Positions 28,744-37,505 of a stretch of 64,000 nt of DNA are shown in pieces (the stretch's first letter is position 1; every line of letters begins with the position of its first letter). The stretch comes from Pseudomonas putida. Its GTDB lineage: Bacteria > Pseudomonadota > Gammaproteobacteria > Pseudomonadales > Pseudomonadaceae. The notes under the pieces were generated by a model that ran no database searches, was not told where the DNA came from, and saw only the letters and a list, made by a program, of their open reading frames with translations. The DNA is taken from positions 2,232,001-2,296,000 of the forward strand of contig NZ_CP029693.1 in the NCBI RefSeq assembly GCF_003228315.1. Direction: 5' to 3'. The position numbers and the translations under genes are program-made.

Positions 28744-29700
28744 TCAAGGCACCAGAATGACCTTGTCGCCACTGCCCTGGTTCACCTCGGCATAGCGTTC
28801 CAGCCCTTCGGCCAGGGGCGATTCGAACAAGCCTTGCGGCAGCGGCAACAGATCCTGATCGAAGAACTGGCCGAACTGATCGAGCATCGCCGCACAGGCC
28901 TGCACGCCATACAGCAACGAATTGATCCCCACCACCGAACCGCCCTTGCGATACAGCGCCAGGGCCGGCAGTTGCACCATGCCATCCACCGGCGCGGCGA
29001 TGATGGCGATGCGGCCGAAGGTGGCCAGCGCCGCGACGGACGCCGGCAGCCAGAAGCCGGTGGTGTCGAAAATCACGTCGGCACCGCCGTTGAACACCGC
29101 ATTGACCTGAGCGCCGAGGTCTTCAGGCTTGTCCAGTTGCAGAGTCTGATACCCCTGATCCTGCAAGGCCTTGACCTGCTCGGGCCGGCGCGCCGCCGCC
29201 AGCACTTGGGCGCCGCGCACTTTCGCCAGGGCCAGCGCGGCACTGCCCACCGCCCCGCCGCCGATCACCAGCAAACGGGTTTGCGCGGTCACCAGGCTGC
29301 GCTCCAGCGCGTCCCACGCCGTGGTGTAGGGCACGCCGAGGCTGGCGGCCTGGGCGAAGCTCAAATGCGTGGGTTTCAGGGCCACGCCATTGGCCGGCAG
29401 CTTGACGAATTGTGCATGGGAACCATCGGCAAAAAAGCCCAGCTCACGACCGGTGCCCCAGACCTGCTGACCGAGCAACGATTGCGGACCTTCGACGACG
29501 ATGCCTGCAAAATCGCGACCGGGAATCCGTGGCAAGGTGGTGTAGGGAAAGCGTCCCAGCACGTTCTTCACATCGCTGGGGTTGAGGCCCGCGGCCTTGA
29601 TTTCCACCAGCACTTCATCGGCGCCGGGAACGGGGGTGGGCACATCGACGTAGCGCAGGGCCGAAAGATCGCCGGTTTTATCGAACTGCAGTGCTTTCAT
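28744..29700 (-). CDS. Zinc-type alcohol dehydrogenase-like quinone oxidoreductase
   Basis: 318 residues from the ATG at 29700 (MKALQFDKTGDLS). The GroES-like N-terminal domain has GLNPSDVKNVLGRFP and PRIPGRDFAGIV. The nucleotide domain has the Rossmann LLVIGGGAVGSAALALAK. It lacks the zinc-binding cysteines of true alcohol dehydrogenases, as expected of the NADPH:quinone reductase (QOR/zeta-crystallin) branch. It probably reduces quinones or alpha,beta-unsaturated carbonyls in the cytoplasm. It follows the XapX gene by 29 bp and is likely co-transcribed with it; an AraC regulator lies upstream on the same strand. Confidence 0.9.
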   Translation of the reverse strand: MKALQFDKTGDLSALRYVDVPTPVPGADEVLVEIKAAGLNPSDVKNVLGRFPYTTLPRIPGRDFAGIVVEGPQSLLGQQVWGTGRELGFFADGSHAQFVKLPANGVALKPTHLSFAQAASLGVPYTTAWDALERSLVTAQTRLLVIGGGAVGSAALALAKVRGAQVLAAARRPEQVKALQDQGYQTLQLDKPEDLGAQVNAVFNGGADVIFDTTGFWLPASVAALATFGRIAIIAAPVDGMVQLPALALYRKGGSVVGINSLLYGVQACAAMLDQFGQFFDQDLLPLPQGLFESPLAEGLERYAEVNQGSGDKVILVP

Positions 29701-29729
29701 GAGGTTTTCCATCCAATCGACAAAGGGGT

Positions 29730-29903
29730 TCAGGAGATCCAGCCAGCGACCAGCTGCCGGCCCATCGGCCAGAGTTTTTCGCCAGCGAGCATGCCGAGCA
29801 GGCCGATCAGCGCGACGGCCGGTGGCGCGGGGGAACGAAAATCCAGGGCGCCGTACAGCAGGCCGACGCCAAGACCGATGACCAGCGAAATGAAGTAGCT
29901 CAT
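29730..29903 (-). CDS. XapX-domain small membrane protein
   Basis: 57 residues, too short for most gene finders. The start is the ATG at 29903 with GGAG 7 nt upstream; the stop TGA is at 29730-29732. The sequence begins MSYFISLVIGLGVGLLYGAL and continues with SPAPPAVALIGLLGMLAGE, the signature of XapX (DUF1427) proteins. It has two hydrophobic segments separated by a proline-rich turn, so it is probably an inner-membrane hairpin. The name comes from an E. coli xanthosine-operon gene of unknown role. It precedes the quinone oxidoreductase gene by 29 bp, suggesting an operon. Confidence 0.9.
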   Translation of the reverse strand: MSYFISLVIGLGVGLLYGALDFRSPAPPAVALIGLLGMLAGEKLWPMGRQLVAGWIS

Positions 29904-30023
29904 GGCAGACTCCGTGGGCAGTTGAGAGATGCCGCCAGTCTAGGGAGCGATGAATCCGGGCACCGGCCAAGTGCTTCTGAATTTCGGCCAAAACACCCCG
30001 GACACCCCGAACACCCCGCCCCC

Positions 30024-30124
30024 TGTAGGAGCGAGCCTGCTCGCGATGGGCGTGAACGATAACGCGTGCTTCCTGATTTAACGCGGCGCGCTTGAGTCCA
30101 TCGCGAGCAGGCTCGCTCCTACAG
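30024..30124. repeat. REP doublet, type A, long-linker class
   Basis: Inverted REP pair with a diverged long linker. Its right end supplies the stop codon of the AraC-type gene. Confidence 0.92.
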
Positions 30125-30895
30125 GGTCTGATTCGCGGGAAATTGTGAGGGGGCGACGCCCAATTCCCGGCGGAACATGTCGCTGAAGCTGCTGGGGGAA
30201 TAGCCCAGTTCCCGGGCAATCGTGCTGACCGGCACACCCTGGATCAACTCGGCCGCCGCGGTGGCCAGTTGCACCTGCCGCCGCCATTCGGCAAAGCCCA
30301 TGCCCAGTCCCTCCTTGAACAACCGCGCCAGGGTGCGCACGCTGGCGCCGGCGTTTTCCGCGTGTTGCTCGAATGGAATGTCCAACGATGGCTGGTCCAT
30401 GACCGCCTGGCATAGGTTCATCAAGCGCCGGTCGGAGTTGTCCGGCAAGGGAATCTTCATCTGCGAACGCCGGGCCCGCTTGAGCTCCAGCAACGCCAGA
30501 GCGACCAAAGCCTCGTAGTATGCCGGCGCCCCGTCATCGCCCTGCTCCACCAGGCTGACAATCAACTCGCGCAGCAACCCGCCCACTTCAATCACCTGCA
30601 CGCTGTTGTCGAGGGTGGCCGCCAGCGCGGGTCGCAGGTAGATATTGCGCATCTGCAGGTCCGAGACCACGCGAATCCCGTGGGGTACACCGGGCGGCAG
30701 CCACACCGCCCGCTGCGGCGGCACCACCAGCGCCTCGAAGGGCGTCTCGACCCACATCACCCCGCTCATCGCATACAGCAACTGCCCCCAGACGTGCTCA
30801 TGCGGCTCGATGAACAGCCCGCGCGGATAGGTACGCGCCAGCGGTTGCACGGGCACGTCGGTATCACTCAAGTCAGGCGGGGCGGCAAGGGCCAT
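30119..30895 (-). CDS. AraC family transcriptional regulator
   Basis: 258 residues from the ATG at 30895 (MALAAPPDLSDTD); a TTG two codons earlier is possible. The N-terminal cupin-like sensor domain contains IEPHEHVWGQLLYA and the WLPPGVPHGI motif. The C-terminal double helix-turn-helix includes VSTIARELGYSPSSFSDMFR, typical of AraC proteins that bind DNA as activators. The stop TAG is the first bases of a REP arm (CCCTGTAG), so the last residues QTL may come from insertion of that element. It probably controls the XapX and quinone oxidoreductase genes downstream. Confidence 0.92.
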   Translation of the reverse strand: MALAAPPDLSDTDVPVQPLARTYPRGLFIEPHEHVWGQLLYAMSGVMWVETPFEALVVPPQRAVWLPPGVPHGIRVVSDLQMRNIYLRPALAATLDNSVQVIEVGGLLRELIVSLVEQGDDGAPAYYEALVALALLELKRARRSQMKIPLPDNSDRRLMNLCQAVMDQPSLDIPFEQHAENAGASVRTLARLFKEGLGMGFAEWRRQVQLATAAAELIQGVPVSTIARELGYSPSSFSDMFRRELGVAPSQFPANQTL

Positions 30896-31043
30896 GGTCA
30901 ATGATCATTGGGGGATGGGAGGACGTTCCATGGTAACCAGTGGTTACATCCACTGCCAGTGATCGGATCCGCCTGACAATCCGAATGAATTTTTGCCAGG
31001 GCATGGGATCCGTTTATGTACAACAGGGAGGATCAGGGGCCAT

Positions 31044-31271
31044 ATGAACAACGCAAAACTCTTCGTCATCGAGTACACCCTCCATGGCGAACCCAAGTCG
31101 TTCATCATTCGACTGGACAAGATGGACAACGCCGAGGCCTGGCATTGGGCAAGCTGCGACGCGGGCATCGGCCGGATCCCGCGCTTCGGCCGGGAGAAGG
31201 TGCAAAAGACCAGCAAGCCGGTGGCAGAGAAGTTCGGCGTGGAAAACGTCAAATGGCGGCCGGCAAATTGA
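31044..31271 (+). CDS. DUF6555-like small protein
   Basis: 75 residues from the ATG at 31044 (MNNAKLFVIEYTLHGEPKSF); an upstream in-frame start at 30993 lacks a ribosome site. It is soluble and mixed in charge, with a hydrophobic N-terminal strand and the region MDNAEAWHWASCDAG. It ends VKWRPAN. It looks like the small DUF6555-type proteins found across Pseudomonas, for which no function is known. It is a lone plus-strand gene ending before a hairpin that faces the metallothionein gene. Confidence 0.7.
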   Translation: MNNAKLFVIEYTLHGEPKSFIIRLDKMDNAEAWHWASCDAGIGRIPRFGREKVQKTSKPVAEKFGVENVKWRPAN

Positions 31272-31285
31272 ACTGACTTCAACCC

Positions 31286-31368
31286 TGTAGGAGCTGTCGA
31301 GTGCAACGAGGCTGCGATCTTTTGATTTTGAAAGATCGCAGCCTCGTTGCACTCGGCAGTTCCTACAG
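31286..31368. repeat. Long hairpin repeat with GGCTGCGATCTTTTGA
   Basis: The left arm (GAGTGCAACGAGGCTGCGAT) and right arm (ATCGCAGCCTCGTTGCACTC) pair perfectly around TCTTTTGATTTTGAAAG. The outer ends are GTAGGAGCTG-like. It lies between convergent genes and is a likely bidirectional terminator. Confidence 0.88.
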
Positions 31369-31389
31369 GGTTACAGGGTTCAAGCCCGG

Positions 31390-31548
31390 TCAGTGGGCGC
31401 ACTTGCAGCCCTGATGGGCACACTCTTCACCGTGCTCATGGTGCTTGGCGCAGGCTTCACAGCAGTAGTGCTTGCCGTGACGCACAACCGGATGCTCGCC
31501 GAGCTTGCAGTTGCATTTGGGACAGTCGCATTTACGGTCATCGGTCAT
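31390..31548 (-). CDS. Bacterial metallothionein (SmtA/BmtA type)
   Basis: 52 residues from the ATG at 31548, with AAGGAG 9 nt upstream. Ten cysteines and several histidines are arranged as KCDCPKCNCKLG, HYCCEACAKHH and ECAHQGCKCAH. This matches the zinc-finger-like fold of cyanobacterial SmtA and of Pseudomonas metallothioneins, which hold three or four zinc or cadmium ions in a single cluster. The protein buffers or detoxifies metal in the cytoplasm. No SmtB-type repressor is adjacent, so control is unclear. It is a lone gene between two hairpin repeats. Confidence 0.95.
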   Translation of the reverse strand: MTDDRKCDCPKCNCKLGEHPVVRHGKHYCCEACAKHHEHGEECAHQGCKCAH

Positions 31549-31605
31549 GACGCTGACTCCTTTCGTGGTGGTCGTCGGGGCAGAACAAACAACCCGTTTA
31601 ACCAT

Positions 31606-31698
31606 TGTAGGAGCAAAGCTTGCTCGCGATGACGTACTGACATCCGACACTGATGTCGACTGATACATCGCCATCGCGAGCAAGCTTTGCTCCTACAG
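31606..31698. repeat. REP doublet, type B
   Basis: Inverted pair of GGAGCAAAGCTTGCTCGCG, the type B stem. It lies upstream of the metallothionein gene and downstream of the DMT pair. Confidence 0.9.
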
Positions 31699-31711
31699 GT
31701 GATCGGGTATA

Positions 31712-32167
31712 TCAGGCCTGACGGGAGCTGCTGCGATACATGAACACCAACGCCAACCCCAGTAGCACCATCGCCACCACCCGACTCCCTGACAACTCGA
31801 TCGCCGGATTGCCCAGCCAGCCGAAATTGTCGATCAGCATGCCCATCCCCAACTGCCCGACAATCACCGCCACGGTCGCCACCGCCGTCCCGACACGCGG
31901 CACCGCGCCGACCATCACCATCATGTAGACGACGCCAAACAGCGCACCGCTGAGTTGCCATTTCGGCACGTCCAGCAGACTGAGCGCATGGGCCGGTTCG
32001 AAAAACAGGATCAGCAACCCGGTGCTCACCGCCCCCACCACGAACGTCAGCAAACTGCTGCGCAATACACCGACCGTTTCCCCCAGGCGCCCGTTGATCG
32101 CCGCCTGCACACTCAGCACCGCACCGGCGGCCACCACCACTGCCAACAAAATAATCAGGCTCATCAT
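31712..32167 (-). CDS. Half-size DMT transporter (DUF606/YdcZ), second of a pair
   Basis: 151 residues from the ATG at 32167, which overlaps the stop of the upstream gene by one base (TAATG). It has about five predicted membrane segments; the conserved AAINGRLGETVG lies in the first part and GQLGMGMLIDNFGW in the second. The family belongs to the drug/metabolite transporter superfamily but is half the usual size. The substrate is unknown. Coupling and similarity to the upstream gene suggest that the two products form one heterodimeric carrier. Confidence 0.85.
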   Translation of the reverse strand: MMSLIILLAVVVAAGAVLSVQAAINGRLGETVGVLRSSLLTFVVGAVSTGLLILFFEPAHALSLLDVPKWQLSGALFGVVYMMVMVGAVPRVGTAVATVAVIVGQLGMGMLIDNFGWLGNPAIELSGSRVVAMVLLGLALVFMYRSSSRQA

Positions 32168-32643
32168 TACCCCCGGGCGATCAGAACAAGTGCCGCGACA
32201 ATCAGCAGCAAGGCCAGCCAGCGTTCAGCGTTGACCTTCTTGCGGGTCGCGCCGAACCAGCCGAAATGGTCGATCAGCACACTTTTGCCGACCTGCCCCG
32301 AGAGGATCGCGATCATGGTCATGGCAATGCCGATGTGCGGTGTGGCCAGTGTCAGCACCACCACATAGATCGGCCCGAGAAACCCGCCGATCAGTTGCCA
32401 GCGCGGCAACTCGCTCAAGGCCGGTCCCCGTTGCGGGCCGCTGAACAGCAACAGCAGAAACAGGATCGCCGAGCCCACGCCGAAGATGCTCAAGGTCGCC
32501 CACAGATGCCCGACCTGCACACCCAGCGGACCGAGCAACCCGGCCTCCACGGAAAGGCCCATGCCCGCCAGGATCACCAGCGGCAGCAGTAACAGCCGCT
32601 GGCCCGGTTGGGTCGCGGCGATTTCGATTGAAGAAGATTGCAT
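32167..32643 (-). CDS. Half-size DMT transporter (DUF606/YdcZ), first of a pair
   Basis: 158 residues from the ATG at 32643. A polar start is followed by about five membrane segments. GQVGKSVLIDHFGWFG is the counterpart of GQLGMGMLIDNFGW in the next gene, showing that the two are paralogues. The ING element near the start of the partner is missing here; this copy has LSVEAGLLGPLG instead. It overlaps the second gene by one base. The LysR-type gene is divergent across a 227-bp gap holding a type B REP pair, and is the likely regulator. Confidence 0.83.
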   Translation of the reverse strand: MQSSSIEIAATQPGQRLLLLPLVILAGMGLSVEAGLLGPLGVQVGHLWATLSIFGVGSAILFLLLLFSGPQRGPALSELPRWQLIGGFLGPIYVVVLTLATPHIGIAMTMIAILSGQVGKSVLIDHFGWFGATRKKVNAERWLALLLIVAALVLIARG

Positions 32644-32685
32644 AGAGGAATACCTGCCCAATATCAGATAAAAAACACCCTCACT

Positions 32686-32777
32686 TGTAGGAGCAAAGCT
32701 TGCTCGCGATGGCGGTGTATCAGGCGCCATCGTCTGTGTCAGACACACCGTCATCGCGAGCAAGCTTTGCTCCTACA
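32686..32777. repeat. REP doublet, type B
   Basis: Inverted GGAGCAAAGCTTGCTCGCG pair inside the divergent gap between the DMT pair and the LysR-type gene. It may reduce interference between the two promoters. Confidence 0.9.
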
Positions 32778-32870
32778 AGGCGGGTGGGGGCATTATCCGG
32801 TGGCGCTCCTTTGCGATAAACGGGATCATCCTGACAACACTTTTGCGTAACTCGCACAGCAGGACTCACC

Positions 32871-33806
32871 ATGCACGGCCTCAACGAACTGGGATTCAAG
32901 GCGCTTCGCCTGTTTGTCGCGGTGCTCGACCACGGCAGTTTTTCCGAAGTCGCCCGCCGCGAAGGGCTGGCGCCCTCTTCGATCTCGCGTCAGATCCAGT
33001 TGATGGAACAGGCCCTGAGCCAGCAATTGCTCTACCGCCACACCCGCGCCGTCACCCCCACCGAAGCCGGGCGCATGCTCGGGCATCACGCCCGATTGGT
33101 GCTGGTGCAACTGGAAGAAGCCGAACAGGCCTTGCAGGAACAGCAAAGCGAACCCAGTGGCCTGGTGCGGATCAACGCGCCGGTGGTGTTCGGCCAACGG
33201 CACCTGACACCCTGGCTGGGGAAGTTGTGCGCGCGCTACCCGAAGCTGCAACTGGATATCCAGCAGACCGACAGCTACATCGACCCGCTGCAGGAAGGCG
33301 CGGACCTGCTGTTTCGCATCGGTCCGCTGCCCGATTCGAGCATGCAGGCACGGATCCTCGCGCCCCATCGCTTTCAGGTGGCGGCGAGCCCTGCCTACCT
33401 TGAACGGCGTGGCGTACCGCAGCATCCAGATGACCTGGCGGCCCATGACTGCCTGGCCTACAAGGGCGTGACCGGCCTGCAACGCTGGTACTTCCGCCAA
33501 GGCCGGCAGCCGTGGACGCCGTATTCGGTGAAAGGTCCGATTACCGGCAACCACGCCGATACCCTGACCCAGGCCGCCGAACAGGGCCTGGGGCTGGTGA
33601 TGTTTCCGTCATGGCTGATTGGCGAATCGGTGCGCAGCGGCACGCTGGTGCCGGTGCTCGGAGATTTTCAGGTGTCCAACAGCTTTGAGCCGCAGCAGAT
33701 CACCGTGCTCTGGCCGGGCAGCCGGCGTCTATCGGTGAAGGTGAGGACGGTGATTGATTTCTTTATGGAGTGTTTTGGCGAGGTGCCTTATTGGGACAGG
33801 CAATGA
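32871..33806 (+). CDS. LysR family transcriptional regulator
   Basis: 311 residues from the ATG at 32871 (MHGLNELGFKALRLFVAVLD). The N-terminal winged helix-turn-helix is canonical: GSFSEVARREGLAPSSISRQ, then LLYRHTRAVTPTEAGR. The effector domain begins near residue 95 (GLVRINAPVVFGQRHLTPWL), of the subtype often found in CrgA/DsdC-like LysR regulators. It is divergent from the DMT pair, the usual arrangement for a LysR protein and its target. The effector is unknown. Confidence 0.93.
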   Translation: MHGLNELGFKALRLFVAVLDHGSFSEVARREGLAPSSISRQIQLMEQALSQQLLYRHTRAVTPTEAGRMLGHHARLVLVQLEEAEQALQEQQSEPSGLVRINAPVVFGQRHLTPWLGKLCARYPKLQLDIQQTDSYIDPLQEGADLLFRIGPLPDSSMQARILAPHRFQVAASPAYLERRGVPQHPDDLAAHDCLAYKGVTGLQRWYFRQGRQPWTPYSVKGPITGNHADTLTQAAEQGLGLVMFPSWLIGESVRSGTLVPVLGDFQVSNSFEPQQITVLWPGSRRLSVKVRTVIDFFMECFGEVPYWDRQ

Positions 33807-33821
33807 CACCCTAACGATATC

Positions 33822-33914
33822 TGTAGGAGCAAAGCTTGCTCGCGATGGCGGTGTGTCAGTCGACATCAATGTTGGATGTCAGTACGTCATCGCGAGCAAG
33901 CTTTGCTCCTACAG
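33822..33914. repeat. REP doublet, type B
   Basis: Inverted type B pair between the convergent LysR and chemoreceptor genes. The linker contains ACATCAATGTTGGATGTC, shared with the copy at 39683. Confidence 0.9.
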
Positions 33915-33921
33915 GGGCGGC

Positions 33922-35604
33922 TTAGATACGGAATTGACCCACCAGCCCGCCCAATCGCTGCCCAAGATCCGCCAGACTGCGCGAAGTTTGCGCGCCCTGC
34001 TGGGTCTCATCGGCCACGTTGTCCACCGCCACCGCAATCTGATGCACGCTGCGGTTGATCTCTTCGGCCACGGCGGTCTGTTCTTCGGCGGCGCTGGCGA
34101 TCTGGGCGTTCATCGAATTGATGGTGGCGATCAGTTGCGCCATGGTGTCGAGCGAAGCGCCGGCTTCGTTGGCCTGGGCCGAGGTGCCGTCGCCGGCTTC
34201 GCTGGAACGGCGCATGGCTTCCACCGCCGACCGGGTGCCCGCCTGCAGGCGGTCGATCATGCCCTGGATTTCCTGGGTGCTGATTTGCGTGCGGCTGGCC
34301 AGCGCCCGCACTTCATCGGCCACCACCGCAAAACCACGCCCGGCCTCACCGGCGCGGGCCGCTTCGATCGCGGCATTGAGGGCCAACAGGTTGGTCTGCT
34401 CGGCAATCGAACGAATCACCCCGAGCACGCTGACAATCGACGACACGTCCTTTTGCAGGCTGTCCAGCGATACACCGCTGCTGCGAATGTCGTCCACCAA
34501 CGCATGAATCTTCTCGATGCTGCCGGCCACCACGCGCTTGGCGGCCTGACCTTCTTCATCGGTCTGCTGGGCGGCGACCGCCGCGTTTTGCGCGCTCTTG
34601 GCCACTTCCTGGGCGGCGGCGGACATTTCATTGATCGCCGTGGCGACCTGATCGGTTTCGTGGCGCTGACGCTCCATGGCCTGGTCCGAACGCTGGGCCT
34701 GGTCGGAGACCTGACGCACCAGAGACGTCAGTTGGGTGGTCATTTCGCTGATCTGGCGCACCAGGCCGTGGATCTTGTCGACGAAGCGGTTGAAGGAACC
34801 TGCCAGTTCGCCCAGTTCATCCTGGCTGGTGATGGTCAGGCGACGGGTCAGGTCGCCCTCGCCCGCCGCGATGTCGTCGAGGTTGGCTTTCATCAGGTTC
34901 AGCGGACGCAGGATGGTGTTGGCCAGCAACATCCCCGCCGCCGCGATTAACAACAGCACCACCAGCGCCACGCCGACGATGCTCAGCACCACGCCCTGCA
35001 TGCGTTGCTGCACCTGGGCCTGGACGGCGGCCACTTGCGCCTCGATGCCGTCCAGATTGACCGAGGTGCCGACCGCCATGTCCCACTTCGCCAGGTATTC
35101 GGTGTAGCCGAGTTTCGGCACCAGCACCTGCGCATTGCCCGGCAGCGGCGAGCTGTATTGCAGGTAGTGGGTGCCGTCCTTGGCGACTTTCACCAGGTCA
35201 CGGTTGACGTAGACGCCGTTCGGGTCGCGATTGTCCTTGAAGCTCTTGCCCACGCCCTCCGGGTCGTTGGCCTTGAACAGGCGCACGGTCTCGGAGTCGT
35301 AGCCGAAGAAGTAGCCTTCCTTGCCGTACTTGATGTTCGACAGCAGCTTGATCGCCTGGGCCCGCGCGGTGTTGTCGCCCTGGGCAGCGGCGTCGTACAG
35401 CGGCTTGATGGTGGTCATCGCCACGGCCACGTAGCTTTGCAGGGTGGCCTTGGCATCGCTGAGCAGGCGCTCGCGGGTCTGCTCGACCTCGTGGCGGGCC
35501 TGGCCTTGCAGGATGAACAGGGTGGTCAGGCTGATGACCAGCGCAAAGAGCAGCACCGGGAGGACGGCAAGGGACAGGACTTTGGCCTTCAGGCTCATGC
35601 GCAT
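33922..35604 (-). CDS. Methyl-accepting chemotaxis protein, single-Cache sensor
   Basis: 560 residues from the ATG at 35604, 8 nt after AAGAG; a GTG three codons upstream and an ATG two codons downstream are alternatives. A first membrane helix (residues 10-33) is followed by a periplasmic domain of about 155 residues with [12 protein letters not shown], typical of sCache_2 domains that bind small organic acids. Then come a second helix, HAMP, and the cytoplasmic hairpin with [18 protein letters not shown] near its tip. It lacks a C-terminal CheR pentapeptide. The ligand is unknown; the antiporter gene is the next upstream. Confidence 0.92.
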   Translation of the reverse strand: MRMSLKAKVLSLAVLPVLLFALVISLTTLFILQGQARHEVEQTRERLLSDAKATLQSYVAVAMTTIKPLYDAAAQGDNTARAQAIKLLSNIKYGKEGYFFGYDSETVRLFKANDPEGVGKSFKDNRDPNGVYVNRDLVKVAKDGTHYLQYSSPLPGNAQVLVPKLGYTEYLAKWDMAVGTSVNLDGIEAQVAAVQAQVQQRMQGVVLSIVGVALVVLLLIAAAGMLLANTILRPLNLMKANLDDIAAGEGDLTRRLTITSQDELGELAGSFNRFVDKIHGLVRQISEMTTQLTSLVRQVSDQAQRSDQAMERQRHETDQVATAINEMSAAAQEVAKSAQNAAVAAQQTDEEGQAAKRVVAGSIEKIHALVDDIRSSGVSLDSLQKDVSSIVSVLGVIRSIAEQTNLLALNAAIEAARAGEAGRGFAVVADEVRALASRTQISTQEIQGMIDRLQAGTRSAVEAMRRSSEAGDGTSAQANEAGASLDTMAQLIATINSMNAQIASAAEEQTAVAEEINRSVHQIAVAVDNVADETQQGAQTSRSLADLGQRLGGLVGQFRI

Positions 35605-35680
35605 GACGTTCACTCTTTTGATTTTATTGGCGTGGGTAAAGGCTTTAACGGCACGTCAGGTCAAAAGTTGAACACCCAAA

Positions 35681-35747
35681 AAAAGATCGCAGCCTTCGGC
35701 AGCTTCTACAGGGTTGGTGTAGGAGCTGCCGAAGGCTGCGATCTTTT
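35681..35747. repeat. Hairpin repeat with GCCGAAGGCTGCGATCTTTT
   Basis: AAAGATCGCAGCCTTCGGCA pairs with the matching right arm ending CTGCGATCTTTT across a short loop. It could terminate the antiporter transcript. It is the same family as the hairpin at 31286 and a fragment at 9525. Confidence 0.88.
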
Positions 35748-35752
35748 GATTT

Positions 35753-35859
35753 GATCGTTCCCACGCTCTGCGTGGGAATGCAGCCGGGGACGTTCCGCGT
35801 CCCAAAGCGTGACGCAGAGCGTCACAGGAGGCGTTCCCACGCGGAGCGTGGGAACGATC
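35753..35859. repeat. Compound palindromic repeat with CGTTCCCACGCTC
   Basis: The outer arms GATCGTTCCCACGCT and AGCGTGGGAACGATC are perfect complements. Inner smaller inverted units (GGGACG/CGTCCC-like and GTGACGCAGAGCGTCAC) lie between them. This is a common type of intergenic repeat in Pseudomonas, distinct from the REP families, and lies just after the antiporter stop. Confidence 0.88.
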
Positions 35860-35868
35860 AAACCGGGA

Positions 35869-37185
35869 TTACAAAACCATCGCGGCAATCCAGCCAAAAG
35901 CGAGCAACGGCAGGTTGTAGTGCAGGAACGTCGGCACCACGGTGTCCCAGATGTGGTGATGCTGGCCGTCGATGTTCAGGCCGGAGGTCGGGCCCAGGGT
36001 CGAGTCCGAGGCGGGTGAGCCCGCGTCGCCCAGGGCGCCGGCAGTGCCGACGATGCACACGATGGCGAGCGGGCTGAAGCCCAGTTGCACGCACAGCGGC
36101 ACGAAAATCACCGCCAGGATCGGCACCGTGGAAAATGACGAACCGATGCCCATGGTCACCAGCAGCCCCACCAGCAACATCATCAGCGCGCCGATGGCCT
36201 TACTGTGGTCAATCCATGCGGCAGAGGCTTCGACCAGCGTCTGCACTTCCCCGGTGGCCTTGATCACTTCGCCGAACCCGGAAGCGGCGATCATGATGAA
36301 GCCGATCATCGCCATCATCTTCATGCCTTCGGTGAACAAGTCGTCGGTGTCACGCCACTTGACGATGCCCGACAGCGAAAAGATCAGGAAACCGGCCAGC
36401 GCGCCGATGATCATCGAGTCCAGCAGCAACTGGATGATGAACGCCGCCGCGATGGCGAGAAGCGCCACCATCAGGCTCAACGGGTTGTATTGCACGGCGA
36501 CCTGTTCGACCTGCTCGATCTTCGCCAGGTCATAGACGCGCCTCTTGCGGTAGCTGATGAATGCCACCCCAAGCCCCACCAGCATGCCCAGCGCCGGGAT
36601 GCCCATGGCGTGGGTGACGTTGATGCCGCTGACGTCCACACCGCTGCGAGCGACGTTGGCCAGCAGGATTTCATTGAGGAAGATGTTGCCGAAGCCCACC
36701 GGCAGGAACATGTACGGGGTGATCAGGCCGAAGGTGATCACACAGGCGATCAGCCGGCGGTCCAGTTGCAAGCGGGTCAGCACATATAAAAGCGGCGGCA
36801 CCAGCAGCGGTATAAAGGCGATATGTATCGGCAGGATGTTCTGCGAAGCGATGGCCACCACCCACAGCAGGCCGATCAGCAGCCATTTGACCGAACCGCC
36901 ACCCGTGGCGTGCTGGCGATCCACCAGTGCCAGCGCCTTGTCCGCCAGAGCGTGGGCCAGGCCGGACTTGGCAATGGCCACGGCGAAAGCACCGAGCAAC
37001 GCGTAGGACAACGCCACCGTGGCCCCGCCACCCAGGCCGTTGTTGAAGGCCTTGAGCGTCGCCTCGATGCCCAGGCCACCGGTCAACCCGCCCACCAGCG
37101 CGCCGACGATCAGCGCGATGACCACGTGCACGCGGGACAGGCTGAGGATCAGCATGATGCCGACCGCGGCAATCACTGCATTCAT
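35869..37185 (-). CDS. Na+/H+ antiporter family (YuiF-like) membrane protein
   Basis: 438 residues from the ATG at 37185, 8 nt after GAGG. About eleven or twelve hydrophobic segments span the length. The N-terminal [18 protein letters not shown] and the later [17 protein letters not shown] and [19 protein letters not shown] are features of the Na_H_antiporter/NhaC-related group. Members have been proposed to exchange sodium for protons or to move amino acids; the substrate is not fixed by sequence. It lies between two oppositely oriented chemoreceptor genes, which may be coincidence or point to a shared ligand. Confidence 0.85.
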   Translation of the reverse strand: MNAVIAAVGIMLILSLSRVHVVIALIVGALVGGLTGGLGIEATLKAFNNGLGGGATVALSYALLGAFAVAIAKSGLAHALADKALALVDRQHATGGGSVKWLLIGLLWVVAIASQNILPIHIAFIPLLVPPLLYVLTRLQLDRRLIACVITFGLITPYMFLPVGFGNIFLNEILLANVARSGVDVSGINVTHAMGIPALGMLVGLGVAFISYRKRRVYDLAKIEQVEQVAVQYNPLSLMVALLAIAAAFIIQLLLDSMIIGALAGFLIFSLSGIVKWRDTDDLFTEGMKMMAMIGFIMIAASGFGEVIKATGEVQTLVEASAAWIDHSKAIGALMMLLVGLLVTMGIGSSFSTVPILAVIFVPLCVQLGFSPLAIVCIVGTAGALGDAGSPASDSTLGPTSGLNIDGQHHHIWDTVVPTFLHYNLPLLAFGWIAAMVL

Positions 37186-37505
37186 TTCATTACCTCAAGA
37201 CAAACGAAAAGACTCCGTCCGGCAGTCTGCGAAGCGCCGCCAGCGGATTAAGGAATGGGTTTTATTAGAGGGCGCGCACTGTGCCGCAGAGTCACCCCCG
37301 TGTCAAAGCGCGCGGGCCTTGTGGATATGTAACTGCATATGATCGCCGTTTTTCTGTGGGAGCAAGGCTTGCCCGCGATGGCGATTTCGAGGACGCCATC
37401 GCGGGCAAGCCTTGCTCCCACAAAAAGCGGTTCAACCCTTAAGAAAGCCTGGTCCCGGCCGCTACAGTGCAAAGCCCCAGATATTTATCGAATAAGGACG
37501 TTTCC
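37186..37505. other. 320-bp divergent gap, one type C REP pair, no gene
   Basis: The gap between the antiporter and chemoreceptor genes holds the palindrome at 37355-37422 and presumably both promoters. No further open frame or RNA structure is convincing. Confidence 0.55.
37355..37422. repeat. REP doublet, type C, very short linker
   Basis: Inverted pair of GGAGCAAGGCTTGCCCGCG around a linker of about 15 bases. Confidence 0.9.

Noticed and set aside
28576..29898. A 440-codon plus-strand frame
   Set aside because: It runs through a REP doublet and antisense to the quinone oxidoreductase and XapX genes, both of which have clear families.
35753..35859. Compound palindrome as a riboswitch or small RNA
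   Set aside because: Its CGTTCCCACGCTC arms are a common Pseudomonas intergenic repeat, and it lies after, not before, a gene on each side that could use it.
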